Below, in pieces: positions 8,503-17,277 of a DNA stretch of 63,513 bases; positions within the stretch are counted from its first letter, which is position 1, and every line of letters starts with the position of its first letter. The stretch is from Bacteroidales bacterium (GTDB lineage Bacteria > Bacteroidota > Bacteroidia > Bacteroidales > Muribaculaceae). Under the pieces are notes generated by a model. The model saw nothing but the letters and a program-made list of their open reading frames with translations, was not told the DNA's origin and did no database searches. The stretch is from positions 1-63,513 of the forward strand of contig JAAVFW010000008.1 in the NCBI GenBank assembly GCA_014800535.1. Direction: 5' to 3'. A program made the position numbers and the translations under genes.

Positions 8503-9822
8503 CTATTTCTCCATTTTTCTTCTTTCACTCTTCCCGGTAAGTCTCATGACAAAACGACCGGAGAAGGATAAAGCTATCAGCACTGACAGAACCGCCACAT
8601 AGACCAGTGCTATATTTCTTAATATCTTATTGTTATCACGGCTGAACGACTGAGGGTCAGACGGTGTGCCGGCAGCCATAAAATCACTGGCGGGGAGTGC
8701 TCTCAAAGAGCTTTTCCATTCTATTACACCATCCGACAGGTAAACAACTCCGGGATTACCTCTCACAACCTCCTTAATCTGAGTGTCATCGGCAGTGTAA
8801 ATCGGATAATCCGCTAATGACAAATCCTGCCACTCCTCAATATCCTTCTGCGAACCGGATACGATTGCAATGAAATCTATCGCATGGTGTTCACTCATAT
8901 CTTTCAGTGAATTAATTATCCATGTCGACGCTATTGAGACATCTTTTACCGAAGGCATGAAGAGTATTATCATCTTTCCATGATCTTTGATAACCTCATG
9001 AGTCACATCTTCGTCGTCTTCAGGATTCCAGACAGTCAGATTCCGCTCCCCTATTTTTTTATCATTGACCTTTTTATCAGCCACTTCAATTCGTTCGACA
9101 AATTCCCAGCCATCTCCCTCTTCCGGCAACTCCTCGTCTTCAGCAAACCTTTTAATCTCGTTCCCCCGACGATAGACAAAAGCATAGACGGCATCGTCTT
9201 CATTATTATCATCAAACTCAATAATTTTTGAGCCGGTGTGGTAAGGACGAAAATCAATAAGAGGTTGATAGATATACCCTATTCCGCCGACAACAATTAT
9301 GAAAAGCGCCGAACATGTTGCCTGAATCCATTGCAGATAAGGATTAATAAGACATGCTACTCTTTTGTTAAATTTCCAAAGCCATCCTATCAACACACAG
9401 ATGACAACGTTTTTCCAGAATGTCGCACTGTTGGATATTATCACAGCGTCTCCAAAGCATCCGCAATCGCTCACAGGGTCTGAGATCATTATCCAGAACG
9501 TCAGTGGCAACATTACAACCATCATAAGGGCGGTCAGTATGACCGACGACCGCCGGAAGGAACCAGTCAGCAGCGAGACACCGCAGAAAAATTCATAGAT
9601 ACACAGAAAAAAAACTCCTGCAATAATCAGCGAATTGCCCGGATTGAATCCGAATAAAGCAAAATATTCTTCAAACTTATAGAGAGAACCCCACGGGTCA
9701 ATCCCTTTTGCGAATCCTGAATAAACAAATGTCACTCCGACAAGGATTCGGCATATCCACGTTATAAGACCTACGCTTCCGGGATGATTCTCGAAGTATG
9801 TCGACAACTTTCCGGTCTTCAT
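8503..9822 (-). CDS. DoxX/MauE-type membrane protein (BT_3928 family)
   Basis: A 439-residue protein. The first about 170 residues form a four-helix DoxX/MauE-like membrane domain (RILVGVTFVYSGFAKGIDP, then several hydrophobic helices and a DCGCFGD motif at about 117-123). A hydrophilic middle follows that looks thioredoxin-like (KMIILFMPSVKDVS), and a last transmembrane helix (LVYVAVLSVLIALSF) sits near the C-terminus. Bacteroidota homologues are annotated BT_3928 family; a role in envelope redox chemistry is plausible but unproven. Its start overlaps the DUF1599 stop by 4 bp. Confidence 0.8.
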   Translation of the reverse strand: MKTGKLSTYFENHPGSVGLITWICRILVGVTFVYSGFAKGIDPWGSLYKFEEYFALFGFNPGNSLIIAGVFFLCIYEFFCGVSLLTGSFRRSSVILTALMMVVMLPLTFWIMISDPVSDCGCFGDAVIISNSATFWKNVVICVLIGWLWKFNKRVACLINPYLQWIQATCSALFIIVVGGIGYIYQPLIDFRPYHTGSKIIEFDDNNEDDAVYAFVYRRGNEIKRFAEDEELPEEGDGWEFVERIEVADKKVNDKKIGERNLTVWNPEDDEDVTHEVIKDHGKMIILFMPSVKDVSIASTWIINSLKDMSEHHAIDFIAIVSGSQKDIEEWQDLSLADYPIYTADDTQIKEVVRGNPGVVYLSDGVIEWKSSLRALPASDFMAAGTPSDPQSFSRDNNKILRNIALVYVAVLSVLIALSFSGRFVMRLTGKSERRKMEK

Positions 9823-10370
9823 ATTTCAGCTTTCTTTTCGACAGCCAATCTGATGATACCGAACAGTGCGTAATTAATCATATCCATATAATTCGCGTCG
9901 ATTCCTTCACTAATCAGAGTCTTTCCCTGATGATCTTCAATCTCCTTAGTTCTTAAAATCTTCTGAAGGATGATATCGGTAAAGCTCGACACACGCATAT
10001 CGCGCCAGGCCTCATCATAATCATGATTTTTATTACACATCAGTGCTGTTGCCTTATCAATCATCCCCTCATAAAGTTCAAGAGCTCTTCCGCTGTCGAT
10101 AACATCTCCGGGCCCAAGCTCAAGCTGAATCAATGCCATGGCACAATAGTTGACAATCCCTATGAATTCAGGCAGGATTCCCTCATTGACAGCAGCCACA
10201 CCTTTCTCTTCCAGACTCCTGATTCGGCGAGCCTTTATCATTATCTGGTCAGTCAACGACGACGGACGCATGATACGCCAGGATGTGCCGTAATCCTGCG
10301 ATTTTTTCAGAAATATATCGCGGCAAATTTTCTTCGCCTCCTCAAATTGTGTCGGTGTATCTTTTTTCAT
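9819..10370 (-). CDS. DUF1599 (nucleotide-modification-associated) domain protein
   Basis: About 183 residues from the ATG at 10370 (MKKDTPTQFEEAKKIC); a further upstream in-frame ATG at 10385 falls in the promoter region and is less likely. The protein is an internal duplication: KSQDYGTSWRIMRPSSLTD in the N-terminal half and KNHDYDEAWRDMRVSSFTD in the C-terminal half, the two halves of a DUF1599 fold. The family is related to nucleotide-modification enzymes and all-alpha NTP hydrolases, but its activity is not established. It is first in a three-gene operon with the DoxX-type protein and the glycosyltransferase. Confidence 0.8.
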   Translation of the reverse strand: MKKDTPTQFEEAKKICRDIFLKKSQDYGTSWRIMRPSSLTDQIMIKARRIRSLEEKGVAAVNEGILPEFIGIVNYCAMALIQLELGPGDVIDSGRALELYEGMIDKATALMCNKNHDYDEAWRDMRVSSFTDIILQKILRTKEIEDHQGKTLISEGIDANYMDMINYALFGIIRLAVEKKAEI

Positions 10371-10400
10371 AGTGCGAATATACAAAAAAATTACCGATTG

Positions 10401-10433
10401 TTTTGAGGTTATGACTTAAAAGTTTTACTTTTG
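10401..10433 (+). promoter_or_regulatory. Bacteroidota promoter for the agu operon
   Basis: A TTTTG box at 10401-10405 and TACTTTTG at 10426-10433, separated by 20 bp, fit the TTTG/TAnnTTTG promoter. The aguA start lies 27 bp downstream. Confidence 0.75.
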
Positions 10434-10459
10434 TGTGAGATTTTATTCTTCAACTTATT

Positions 10460-11521
10460 ATGAACAATTCATTATTTCTTCCGGAGTGGACACATGTCGA
10501 GGCTGTCATTGTAGCACTCCCTCACTCTGACACTGACTGGAGCTATATGCTCGATGATGTCAGGGAACAGTATCGTCTTCTTGTCGAGGCTCTCGCTCAA
10601 AGCGGAGTGCAGGTTATTGTGCTGGTGCAGTCTCGTCAGGACGCTGAAGAACTTCTGAATCCTCTTGGACTTGACAACATAATTTTCATTGAAACCGACT
10701 TTAATGACACATGGACTCGTGACTATGGACCGATTGCCGTTGTCGATGATGGTCGTAACATTCTTGTTGATTTTGGGTTTAACGGCTGGGGACTGAAATT
10801 CGCCTCAGACAAAGACAACCTTGTCAACCTCAATCTTCGCGACAAGTTTATAATTCTTCCGGAGAATTACCGTAACCGACGGTCATTCATCCTTGAAGGC
10901 GGCTCAATCGAAACAGATGGAGAAGGCACCCTTCTCACCACAAGCCGTTGCCTGCTCTCTCCAAACCGCAACGGAGGAATGAACAAGAAAGAAATCAGTA
11001 ATTTACTTACAGATGCCTTAGGCACTGACCATATTTTATGGCTCGATTACGGGTATCTTGCCGGCGACGACACAGATTCTCACATCGACACTCTGGCACG
11101 CCTCGCTCCCGACGACACAATCATTTTCGTCGGGTGTCGCAATGTAGATGATGAGCATTTTGAAGAGCTCCTCAAGATGAGGGCACAGCTTACTCTCTTC
11201 CGCACTCCCGCGGGCGAGCCATATAACCTTATTGAACTTCCGTTGCCCGACCCCATTTTCGACGAAGATGGCAACCGGTTGCCCGCAACCTACGCAAACT
11301 ACCTCGTTTTGAACAACTTCGTGTTTATGCCGACATATAATCAGCCGCAAAACGATTCGCTTGCCTGCAAGATGATTCAGATTGCCTATCCCGATGCGCA
11401 GGTTGTTGCCGTCGACTGCCGTCAGCTAATCAGACAACACGGGTCGCTGCATTGTGCCACAATGCAGATTCCGGCCGGTTTCCTAAATGATACAGTTCTC
11501 TTAAGTAATCAATCGCTATGA
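10460..11521 (+). CDS. aguA: Agmatine deiminase
   Basis: A 353-residue member of the guanidino-group-modifying superfamily that hydrolyses agmatine to N-carbamoylputrescine and ammonia. Diagnostic segments are DTWTRDYGPI (about 88-97), LEGGSIETDG (about 135-144), DDTDSHIDTLARL (about 202-214) and the catalytic Cys in HGSLHCATMQIP near the C-terminus. Peptidylarginine-deiminase-like alternatives are unlikely because the next gene is the pathway partner. The stop overlaps the aguB start by 4 bp, so translation is coupled. Confidence 0.93.
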   Translation: MNNSLFLPEWTHVEAVIVALPHSDTDWSYMLDDVREQYRLLVEALAQSGVQVIVLVQSRQDAEELLNPLGLDNIIFIETDFNDTWTRDYGPIAVVDDGRNILVDFGFNGWGLKFASDKDNLVNLNLRDKFIILPENYRNRRSFILEGGSIETDGEGTLLTTSRCLLSPNRNGGMNKKEISNLLTDALGTDHILWLDYGYLAGDDTDSHIDTLARLAPDDTIIFVGCRNVDDEHFEELLKMRAQLTLFRTPAGEPYNLIELPLPDPIFDEDGNRLPATYANYLVLNNFVFMPTYNQPQNDSLACKMIQIAYPDAQVVAVDCRQLIRQHGSLHCATMQIPAGFLNDTVLLSNQSL

Positions 11522-12414
11522 ATCAGACTAAAAGAAATATTAAAGTCGGCATTGTGCAGCATTTCTTCTCGGAAGATGTCGAGAGCAACCGACGCAACAA
11601 TCTGGCAGCAATTGCAAACCTTGCCGATGATGGCGCTGACCTCATCGTTCTCTCGGAATTGCATGATTCCTTATATTTTTGTCAGACAGAAGACGTTGAT
11701 AATTTTGATTACGCATCGCCGATTCCGGGTGAGTTTACCGATATATACGGAGCTGCCGCAGCTGAACACAATGTGGTTATCGTTGCTTCATCGTTTGAAC
11801 GCCGGGCTCCTGGTATTTACCACAACACTGCCTGTGTTTTTGAAACAGATGGTTCGCTTGCCGGAATTTATCGGAAGATGCACATTCCCGACGACCCCGG
11901 TTTCTATGAAAAATTCTATTTCACTCCCGGTGATCTTGGCTTTGAACCGATTGACACATCTGTCGGAAGAATCGGTGTTCTTGTTTGCTGGGATCAGTGG
12001 TATCCGGAAGCTGCACGCCTGATGGCTATGCGTGGCGCCGAAATGCTTGTTTATCCCACTGCCATCGGCTGGAATCCTGATGATTCTGACGATGAAAAGC
12101 AACGTCAGCTTGACGCTTGGACCATCATTCAGCGTTCGCATGCCGTTGCCAACGGAATTCCTGTTGTCAGTGTAAACCGTGTCGGCTTTGAAGAAGATCC
12201 CTCCGGGGCGACATCAGGCATTGATTTCTGGGGAGCAAGCTTTGTTTGCGGTCCGCAAGGTGAGTTTCTGTTCCATGCTCCGACAGGAAGAGCCATCGAT
12301 ACTATAGTCGAGGTTGATCTGCTTCGCTCGGAAAACGTACGCCGCTGGTGGCCTTTCCTCCGCGACAGGAGAATCGACTTTTATGGAGATCTTAATAAAC
12401 GCTTTCTTCTGTAA
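11518..12414 (+). CDS. aguB: N-carbamoylputrescine amidohydrolase
   Basis: A 298-residue carbon-nitrogen hydrolase of the nitrilase superfamily. The Glu-Lys-Cys triad is visible in LSELHDS (Glu, about 45), YRKMHIPDDPGFYEKFYF (Lys, about 119) and VLVCWDQWYPEAAR (Cys, about 154). It hydrolyses N-carbamoylputrescine to putrescine, completing the arginine-agmatine-putrescine route with AguA. Length and motifs match the plant/bacterial AguB group. It overlaps aguA by 4 bp. Confidence 0.93.
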   Translation: MNQTKRNIKVGIVQHFFSEDVESNRRNNLAAIANLADDGADLIVLSELHDSLYFCQTEDVDNFDYASPIPGEFTDIYGAAAAEHNVVIVASSFERRAPGIYHNTACVFETDGSLAGIYRKMHIPDDPGFYEKFYFTPGDLGFEPIDTSVGRIGVLVCWDQWYPEAARLMAMRGAEMLVYPTAIGWNPDDSDDEKQRQLDAWTIIQRSHAVANGIPVVSVNRVGFEEDPSGATSGIDFWGASFVCGPQGEFLFHAPTGRAIDTIVEVDLLRSENVRRWWPFLRDRRIDFYGDLNKRFLL

Positions 12415-12467
12415 AAACGCATTTAATCCATTTACTTCTTCTCAACATCTGTTTAAATTGAATTACT

Positions 12468-13418
12468 ATGGAGAATAATAATAATGAATACGAATTTAAA
12501 GGAATGGCTATCAACGGATTTTCAATGCTGTTCTTTGTCTTCATCCTTATTCCGGTTCTGATTGCTTGCACATTCATCTTCTTTGTCGAAACCGCTCCGG
12601 TTCTATGTGGAGTCATCTCAGCCATCCTCTTTCTGATTTTCATCCTTGGTTGCAGTGGCTATTTCCAGCAGGAACCTAATGTGGCCCGTGTCATGATATT
12701 CTTTGGCAAATATGTCGGAACATTTAAAAAAGTCGGATTCTTCTGGGTCAATCCGTTTCTGACAAGAAAAAAGATCTCTCTCAGAATCCGCAATATGGAT
12801 ATAGAGCCGATTAAGGTGAACGATAAAGTCGGTAATCCGGTTCTCATAGGCATGGTGCTCGTGTGGAAAATCAAAGACACCTATAAGGTTGTTTTTGACC
12901 TTGATTCAAACTCTTTCAACGCCGGAGGAGCCTCAATTGGTAATGTGGGACTGAACAACGCGGCGCTCGACAGGTTTGTGCGCATACAGGGCGATGCTGC
13001 TTTGCGTGAGGTTGCCGGTCAGTTTGCCTACGATATGACTGACCATTCCGAACATGAGTTGACTCTGCGTGATGGCGGAGACACCATCAACGACATGCTT
13101 GAGCGTAAGATTAACGAACGTCTTGCTATGGCCGGAATCGAAGTTGTAGAGGCGCGTCTGAATTATCTTGCATACGCTCCTGAAATCGCAGCTGTGATGC
13201 TGCGTCGCCAACAAGCAGCTGCAATTATCACTGCCCGTGAGAAAATCGTTGAAGGTGCTGTCTCAATGGTTGAAATGGCTCTCAATAGAATCGAGCATAA
13301 AAACATTGTCTCTCTCAATGATGAGCAGAAAGCGGCTATGGTTGCAAACCTTCTGATGGTGCTCTGTGCCGACGAACCCGTTACTCCAATGCTTAATGCC
13401 GGGCAAACAAACGCTTGA
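12468..13418 (+). CDS. SPFH/band 7 domain membrane protein
   Basis: A 316-residue protein with two N-terminal hydrophobic helices (about 19-43 and 48-65) followed by an SPFH/band 7 domain. The EPNVARVMIFFGKYVGTF segment begins the domain and RLNYLAYAPEIAAVMLRRQQAAAI is the coiled-coil helix typical of stomatin/prohibitin-like proteins. Such proteins oligomerise on the membrane and organise proteases or channels; a specific partner is not visible. It lies between aguB and an alpha/beta hydrolase whose alternative start overlaps the stop; the three following genes are probably one transcript. Confidence 0.85.
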   Translation: MENNNNEYEFKGMAINGFSMLFFVFILIPVLIACTFIFFVETAPVLCGVISAILFLIFILGCSGYFQQEPNVARVMIFFGKYVGTFKKVGFFWVNPFLTRKKISLRIRNMDIEPIKVNDKVGNPVLIGMVLVWKIKDTYKVVFDLDSNSFNAGGASIGNVGLNNAALDRFVRIQGDAALREVAGQFAYDMTDHSEHELTLRDGGDTINDMLERKINERLAMAGIEVVEARLNYLAYAPEIAAVMLRRQQAAAIITAREKIVEGAVSMVEMALNRIEHKNIVSLNDEQKAAMVANLLMVLCADEPVTPMLNAGQTNA

Positions 13419-13426
13419 AAACATCT

Positions 13427-14212
13427 ATGAATAATCCGCAATCAACAGCTGACAGATTTGAAGAGATAAATGGCGTTTCTCTCCATTTTACCGATTCCGG
13501 TGAGAAAGATCTTGATCCTGTTATTATTATGCACGGTTGGGGCTGCAACGTCTCGACCGTAGCATCAATTGCAAATATCTTCAAAGGGAAAAAACGTGTC
13601 ATCAACATTGACCTTCCGGGCCATGGTCAAAGCTCCGAGCCGCCTGAAGTCTGGGGAATCGAAAAATTCACTCAAACTATCGAGACACTTGTGGCAAGAC
13701 TTGGACTCGTCCGTCCCATCTTGATCGGACACAGTTTCGGCGGACGAATATCAATTCTGATGGGGTCGAGAAATGACATTTCCAAAATAATACTTGTCGA
13801 TGCTGCGGGAATAAAACCTAAGCGAAAACTTAAGTATTATTATAAGGTTTATTCCTTTAAGCTTCTCAAAAGACTTGCTCTTCTCTGTCTTGGAAAGGAG
13901 CGTGGAAACGCTTTTATTGAAAAACGTCGCTCTAAGGCAGGTTCCGCCGATTATCGCAATTCATCGCCACGCATGAGGGCTGTGATGAGCGTTTGTGTTA
14001 ACGAAGACCTCAAACCCGTCATGCCGCTTATCAAAGCACCGACTTTGCTTGTCTGGGGAGAAAATGACACAGCCACTCCCCTCTCTGATGCAAAAACAAT
14101 GGAAAAGCTGATTCCGGATGCCGGTCTTGTTAGTTTCAAAGGGTGCGGACACTACTCTTTTCTTGATGCTCCCGGTCCTTTTAAAGCTGTTATTAATGAA
14201 TTTACTAAGTAA
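13427..14212 (+). CDS. Alpha/beta hydrolase
   Basis: About 261 residues from the ATG at 13427; a TTG at 13415 would extend it into the SPFH gene but adds no conserved sequence. The alpha/beta-hydrolase fold is clear: the oxyanion segment MHGWGCNVS, the nucleophile elbow GHSFGGRIS (Ser about 98 of the chosen start), an Asp region LLVWGENDTATP and the catalytic His in GCGHYSFLDAP. Substrate unknown. It is followed 12 bp later by a membrane Mur-ligase-like gene; pairing of these families suggests a cell-envelope role, which is inference. Confidence 0.85.
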   Translation: MNNPQSTADRFEEINGVSLHFTDSGEKDLDPVIIMHGWGCNVSTVASIANIFKGKKRVINIDLPGHGQSSEPPEVWGIEKFTQTIETLVARLGLVRPILIGHSFGGRISILMGSRNDISKIILVDAAGIKPKRKLKYYYKVYSFKLLKRLALLCLGKERGNAFIEKRRSKAGSADYRNSSPRMRAVMSVCVNEDLKPVMPLIKAPTLLVWGENDTATPLSDAKTMEKLIPDAGLVSFKGCGHYSFLDAPGPFKAVINEFTK

Positions 14213-14224
14213 GTATTCCACAAA

Positions 14225-15820
14225 ATGATTTTATATATTATTATCTATGTTATCTGTGGTGTCTACATGATACTCAATTTCAAACATGACATCCAGATGC
14301 TTCAGCAAAACAGTTATCGCATTAATCGCTTCTGGAAATGGCTCAAAGGCGACATTTCTTCCGGATGGAGATTGATTGACCTGGCTATGCTCTTCCTACT
14401 CTTCTCAACTCTTCTTAACACAGCTCTCATCTCAATAATAATTGCTCTGGTCTGCATTGGCAAATGTGGCTACATCCTGACTCGTAAATTTAAAAAGCCT
14501 CTCGTCTTTACACCTCGTGTGCGCCGAATTTACACAGTGACAGCCGTTATCGCTTGCGGAATCGTAGCTTGCATCGGATTCACTCTTAAATTCACACCCG
14601 ATGCGATTGCTTATTATAACAGCGTGCAGGTAACACTCGGAACTCTCCTATTGCTATGTGTGGTTTCATGGGCTATAGTGATTGCTGCCGTCATAATCCT
14701 GACACCCGTCGAGAATATGATAAACCGACGTTATTATAATGAAGCTGCCGACATACTTGCATCCATGCCTGACCTGAAGATTATCGGAATCACAGGAAGT
14801 TACGGCAAGACCTCCACTAAGCATTATCTTGAGCGGATACTTTCTGAAAAATTCGACGTTCTGATGACCCCCGGAAGTTATAACACTCCAATGGGTGTGA
14901 TTCGCACAATCCGCGAAATGATGAAACCCTACAATGAAGTTTTCATCTGCGAAATGGGTGCTAAACAAAAGGGAGACATCAAGGAGATTTGCGATTTGGT
15001 TCATCCTCAGATCGGCATTGTCACTGCTGTCGGTCCTATGCATCTTGAGTCTTTCAAAAGCATTGAAAACGTGCAGTCTACAAAATTTGAACTTATCGAT
15101 TCTCTCCCTGCCGATGGACTTGCAGTCGTAAATAACGATTTTGAGTTCTGTGCAAATCGCAAAGTGGAGAATGTGGAATGTCTACGTTACACTGTCAATG
15201 GAGTTGCTGAAAGCGATTTTCTCGTTGAGAATGTAAAATATTCGCCTGACGGGTCTTCCTTTACTGTGGTCACTCCGAAAGGCGAGAATATTAATCTGAC
15301 AACGAAACTTCTCGGCGAATGTAATATCTCTAACCTTGCCGGTGCCGTTGTGGTTGCGCTTCACCTTGGTGTGCCGGTTGAGAATATTCGCAACGCTGTT
15401 GCTTCGATCGGTCAGGTGGAACACCGATTAAACGTGAATCGTATTCCGGGAGGCGTGACAATTATCGACGATGCGTTCAACTCAAACCCCTCAGGCGCAA
15501 GAATGGCTGTTGACGTTCTGTCTCAATTCACCGACGGAAAACGAATTATCGTAACTCCCGGAATGATTGAATTAGGCGACCGACAGACACAGCTAAACAC
15601 AGAACTTGGAAAATATATTGGTGAGCACGTTGACGTTGCGATTATCGTCGGTCAATATAACCGCGACGCGCTTGTAACAGGCGTTGAAAGCAGCGATTTC
15701 AACCGGGATAATCTTTATGTAGTCGATTCATTTAATGCCGCACTTCAACTTCTGGCAACCATACAAAAACCGGGCGATACAATCCTTTACGAAAACGACC
15801 TGCCCGACACTTTCAAATAA
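14225..15820 (+). CDS. Membrane-anchored Mur ligase family protein (MurF-like)
   Basis: A 531-residue protein. The first about 165 residues carry four hydrophobic helices, then comes an ATP-dependent Mur ligase body. It has the P-loop GITGSYGKTSTK (about 190-201), a MurF-like EMGAKQKGDI segment, VTAVGPMHLESF, and the Mur C-terminal IIDDAFNSNPSGARMAVDVL. Canonical MurF enzymes are soluble; this membrane-tethered form is a distinct family found with alpha/beta hydrolases. It probably ligates an amino acid or peptide to an envelope precursor, but the substrate is unknown. A long palindromic terminator follows. Confidence 0.82.
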   Translation: MILYIIIYVICGVYMILNFKHDIQMLQQNSYRINRFWKWLKGDISSGWRLIDLAMLFLLFSTLLNTALISIIIALVCIGKCGYILTRKFKKPLVFTPRVRRIYTVTAVIACGIVACIGFTLKFTPDAIAYYNSVQVTLGTLLLLCVVSWAIVIAAVIILTPVENMINRRYYNEAADILASMPDLKIIGITGSYGKTSTKHYLERILSEKFDVLMTPGSYNTPMGVIRTIREMMKPYNEVFICEMGAKQKGDIKEICDLVHPQIGIVTAVGPMHLESFKSIENVQSTKFELIDSLPADGLAVVNNDFEFCANRKVENVECLRYTVNGVAESDFLVENVKYSPDGSSFTVVTPKGENINLTTKLLGECNISNLAGAVVVALHLGVPVENIRNAVASIGQVEHRLNVNRIPGGVTIIDDAFNSNPSGARMAVDVLSQFTDGKRIIVTPGMIELGDRQTQLNTELGKYIGEHVDVAIIVGQYNRDALVTGVESSDFNRDNLYVVDSFNAALQLLATIQKPGDTILYENDLPDTFK

Positions 15821-15840
15821 AACCATGACACAACCGTAAG

Positions 15841-15891
15841 TTCAGTCCTGAAAAATCTTAACTGAAATGTTAAAGATTTTTCAGGACTGAA
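15841..15891. terminator. Long inverted-repeat terminator
   Basis: Arms of about 22 bp beginning TTCAGTCCTGAAAAATC, with one unpaired A and a 6-nt loop. It marks the end of the SPFH/hydrolase/Mur-ligase operon and the left border of the accessory island. Confidence 0.8.
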
Positions 15892-16029
15892 CAATTTTAT
15901 GTCCACTTCAATACTGGAAACTTTCCTTTATCTGAGAGTCTCCTGCAAATCCTCGTGCTAATCATCTCATAATTTGGAGATAGTACCAAATTTCATGGTC
16001 AAAACAATGGTAATCTCAGAAATTATATG

Positions 16030-16037
16030 TAATTTTG
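16030..16037 (+). promoter_or_regulatory. -7 promoter element of the XRE-DUF3990 cassette
   Basis: TAATTTTG matches TAnnTTTG 44 bp before the XRE gene. A good -33 element is not seen, which could mean activator dependence or autoregulation. Confidence 0.5.
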
Positions 16038-16081
16038 CATATAACATCAAAATATTGTAACAAGTAAGCAAAATAAGTAAA

Positions 16082-16291
16082 ATGGAATCGCAGAAGATAA
16101 ATAGGATAAAAGTTGCATTAGTTGAGAACGGCAAAACCGGTAAATGGCTTGCCGAACAACTTGGTAAAAATGAAGCCACTGTCTCACGATGGTGTTCCAA
16201 CAAGATGCAACCTTCCCTTGAAACGCTTGTACGGATTTCAGAGTTACTTGACATTGACGTTAAAGACTTACTCGTAAGCAGTAAAGCATAA
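16082..16291 (+). CDS. XRE-type helix-turn-helix regulator
   Basis: A 69-residue single-domain HTH protein: WLAEQLGKNEATVSRWCSNK is the helix-turn-helix (about 24-43) and SLETLVRISELLDIDVKDLL the following dimerisation helices. It is the first gene of a tightly packed four-gene cassette (2-bp gap, then two ATGA overlaps). Small XRE proteins in this position usually autorepress a toxin-antitoxin or defence operon; this role is inferred from context. A decayed relative lies at 61879-62039. Confidence 0.85.
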   Translation: MESQKINRIKVALVENGKTGKWLAEQLGKNEATVSRWCSNKMQPSLETLVRISELLDIDVKDLLVSSKA

Positions 16292-16293
16292 TC

Positions 16294-16518
16294 ATGGACA
16301 AGAAAGAAACATTTAACCGAATAGAATTTGTGGTGGCGTGCGTTGGAGCTTTCGCGCAACGATTTAACCTCTCCAACATGCAGGCCTACGCATATCTGCG
16401 CCGATTTACAGGCATTGATTTCCTACTCGACTGCTATGCTGCCGAGCATACCCTGTCCATAGACGATGCAGTCTCAGACCTACAAGTCATTTGCCGACGG
16501 GAAGGAGGCAAGATATGA
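16294..16518 (+). CDS. DUF3791 domain protein
   Basis: A 74-residue protein with the DUF3791 pattern: a helical N-terminus (FVVACVGAFAQRF), a central YAYLRRFTGIDFLLDCY and a C-terminal DAVSDLQVICRR. Genes of this family are commonly found next to DUF3990 genes in Bacteroidota and Firmicutes. The pair has been thought of as toxin-antitoxin-like, with the DUF3791 partner as the small protective or targeting component. The stop codon overlaps the DUF3990 start (ATGA), indicating tight stoichiometric coupling. Confidence 0.75.
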   Translation: MDKKETFNRIEFVVACVGAFAQRFNLSNMQAYAYLRRFTGIDFLLDCYAAEHTLSIDDAVSDLQVICRREGGKI

Positions 16519-17003
16519 AACGACTCTATCACGGTTCAAACGTAGCAATTGAGCAGATTGACCTATCACGGAGTAAGCGTGGTAAGGATTTCGGACAAGG
16601 TTTCTATCTCAATGCAAATCCAGACCAAGCTATGGATATGGCTACTCGAACAACACGATTTCTCAACGAGGGCACACCCACTCTATCATGCTTTGAGTTT
16701 GACGAAGACGAGGCTACAAAGGAAGGGCTGAACATAAAGGTTTTTACTGACTACTCAGAGGAATGGGCAGAATTTGTCGTAATGAATCGAAAGAATAACT
16801 CCGATGTTCCCGCTCATCCTTATGATATTGTTATAGGACCTATTGCCGATGATACGGTTGGTGTTCAGATTCGTCGTTTCATAATGGGTTATATGTCGGT
16901 ATCAGCATTGGTTGAAGAACTGAGATTTAAGGGCGACCATGCCATCCAATACTTCTTTGGTACCCCAAAAGCCGTAAAACTCTTAAAACGCATCGAATTA
17001 TGA
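16515..17003 (+). CDS. DUF3990 protein, ADP-ribosyltransferase-like (candidate toxin)
   Basis: About 162 residues from the ATG at 16515 that overlaps the DUF3791 stop; an upstream start at 16491 would intrude into that gene. The N-terminus MKRLYHGSNVAIEQIDLS and the following DFGQGFYLN match the DUF3990 family, whose fold belongs to the ADP-ribosyltransferase superfamily (His in YHGS, aromatic in GFYL as NAD contacts). A third conserved segment is EEWAEFVVMNRK. A target molecule is not known. Position between two small coupled genes suggests a toxin flanked by antitoxin-like partners. Confidence 0.78.
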   Translation: MKRLYHGSNVAIEQIDLSRSKRGKDFGQGFYLNANPDQAMDMATRTTRFLNEGTPTLSCFEFDEDEATKEGLNIKVFTDYSEEWAEFVVMNRKNNSDVPAHPYDIVIGPIADDTVGVQIRRFIMGYMSVSALVEELRFKGDHAIQYFFGTPKAVKLLKRIEL

Positions 17004-17221
17004 CACAAGACATACAGTTTCAAATAGAATGCCTTGCGGCTGAACTCGCTGAAATGCTTATGGCAGAATATGGATGGGACATCCACCGCGCCCTTGACGA
17101 GCTTTATTCATCAAACACCTTCGCCAAGCTCAACGACCCTGAATGTGGTCTCTATTATCAAGGCGCAGTCTATATCTTCCAGTTTCTCAAATCCGAAATC
17201 GAAACCGGCAAGGTAGCATAA
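17000..17221 (+). CDS. Small DUF3990-associated protein
   Basis: A 73-residue acidic helical protein starting at an ATGA overlap with DUF3990. The N-terminus (FQIECLAAELAEMLMAEY) and the segment LDELYSSNTFAKLNDP followed by GLYYQGAVYIFQFL recur in my recollection of small proteins accompanying DUF3990 genes, but no functional domain is recognisable. It could be a second antitoxin or a specificity subunit. It completes the four-gene cassette; the next gene is 56 bp away. Confidence 0.65.
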   Translation: MTQDIQFQIECLAAELAEMLMAEYGWDIHRALDELYSSNTFAKLNDPECGLYYQGAVYIFQFLKSEIETGKVA

Positions 17222-17277
17222 CAATACAAAGATTGAATAATAAAAATACTACCTTTTAGTGTAAAAAGAATAAAACA

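Noticed and set aside
13415..13426. TTG start for the alpha/beta hydrolase overlapping the SPFH stop
   Set aside because: ATG four codons later is stronger and the family N-terminus does not need the extra residues.
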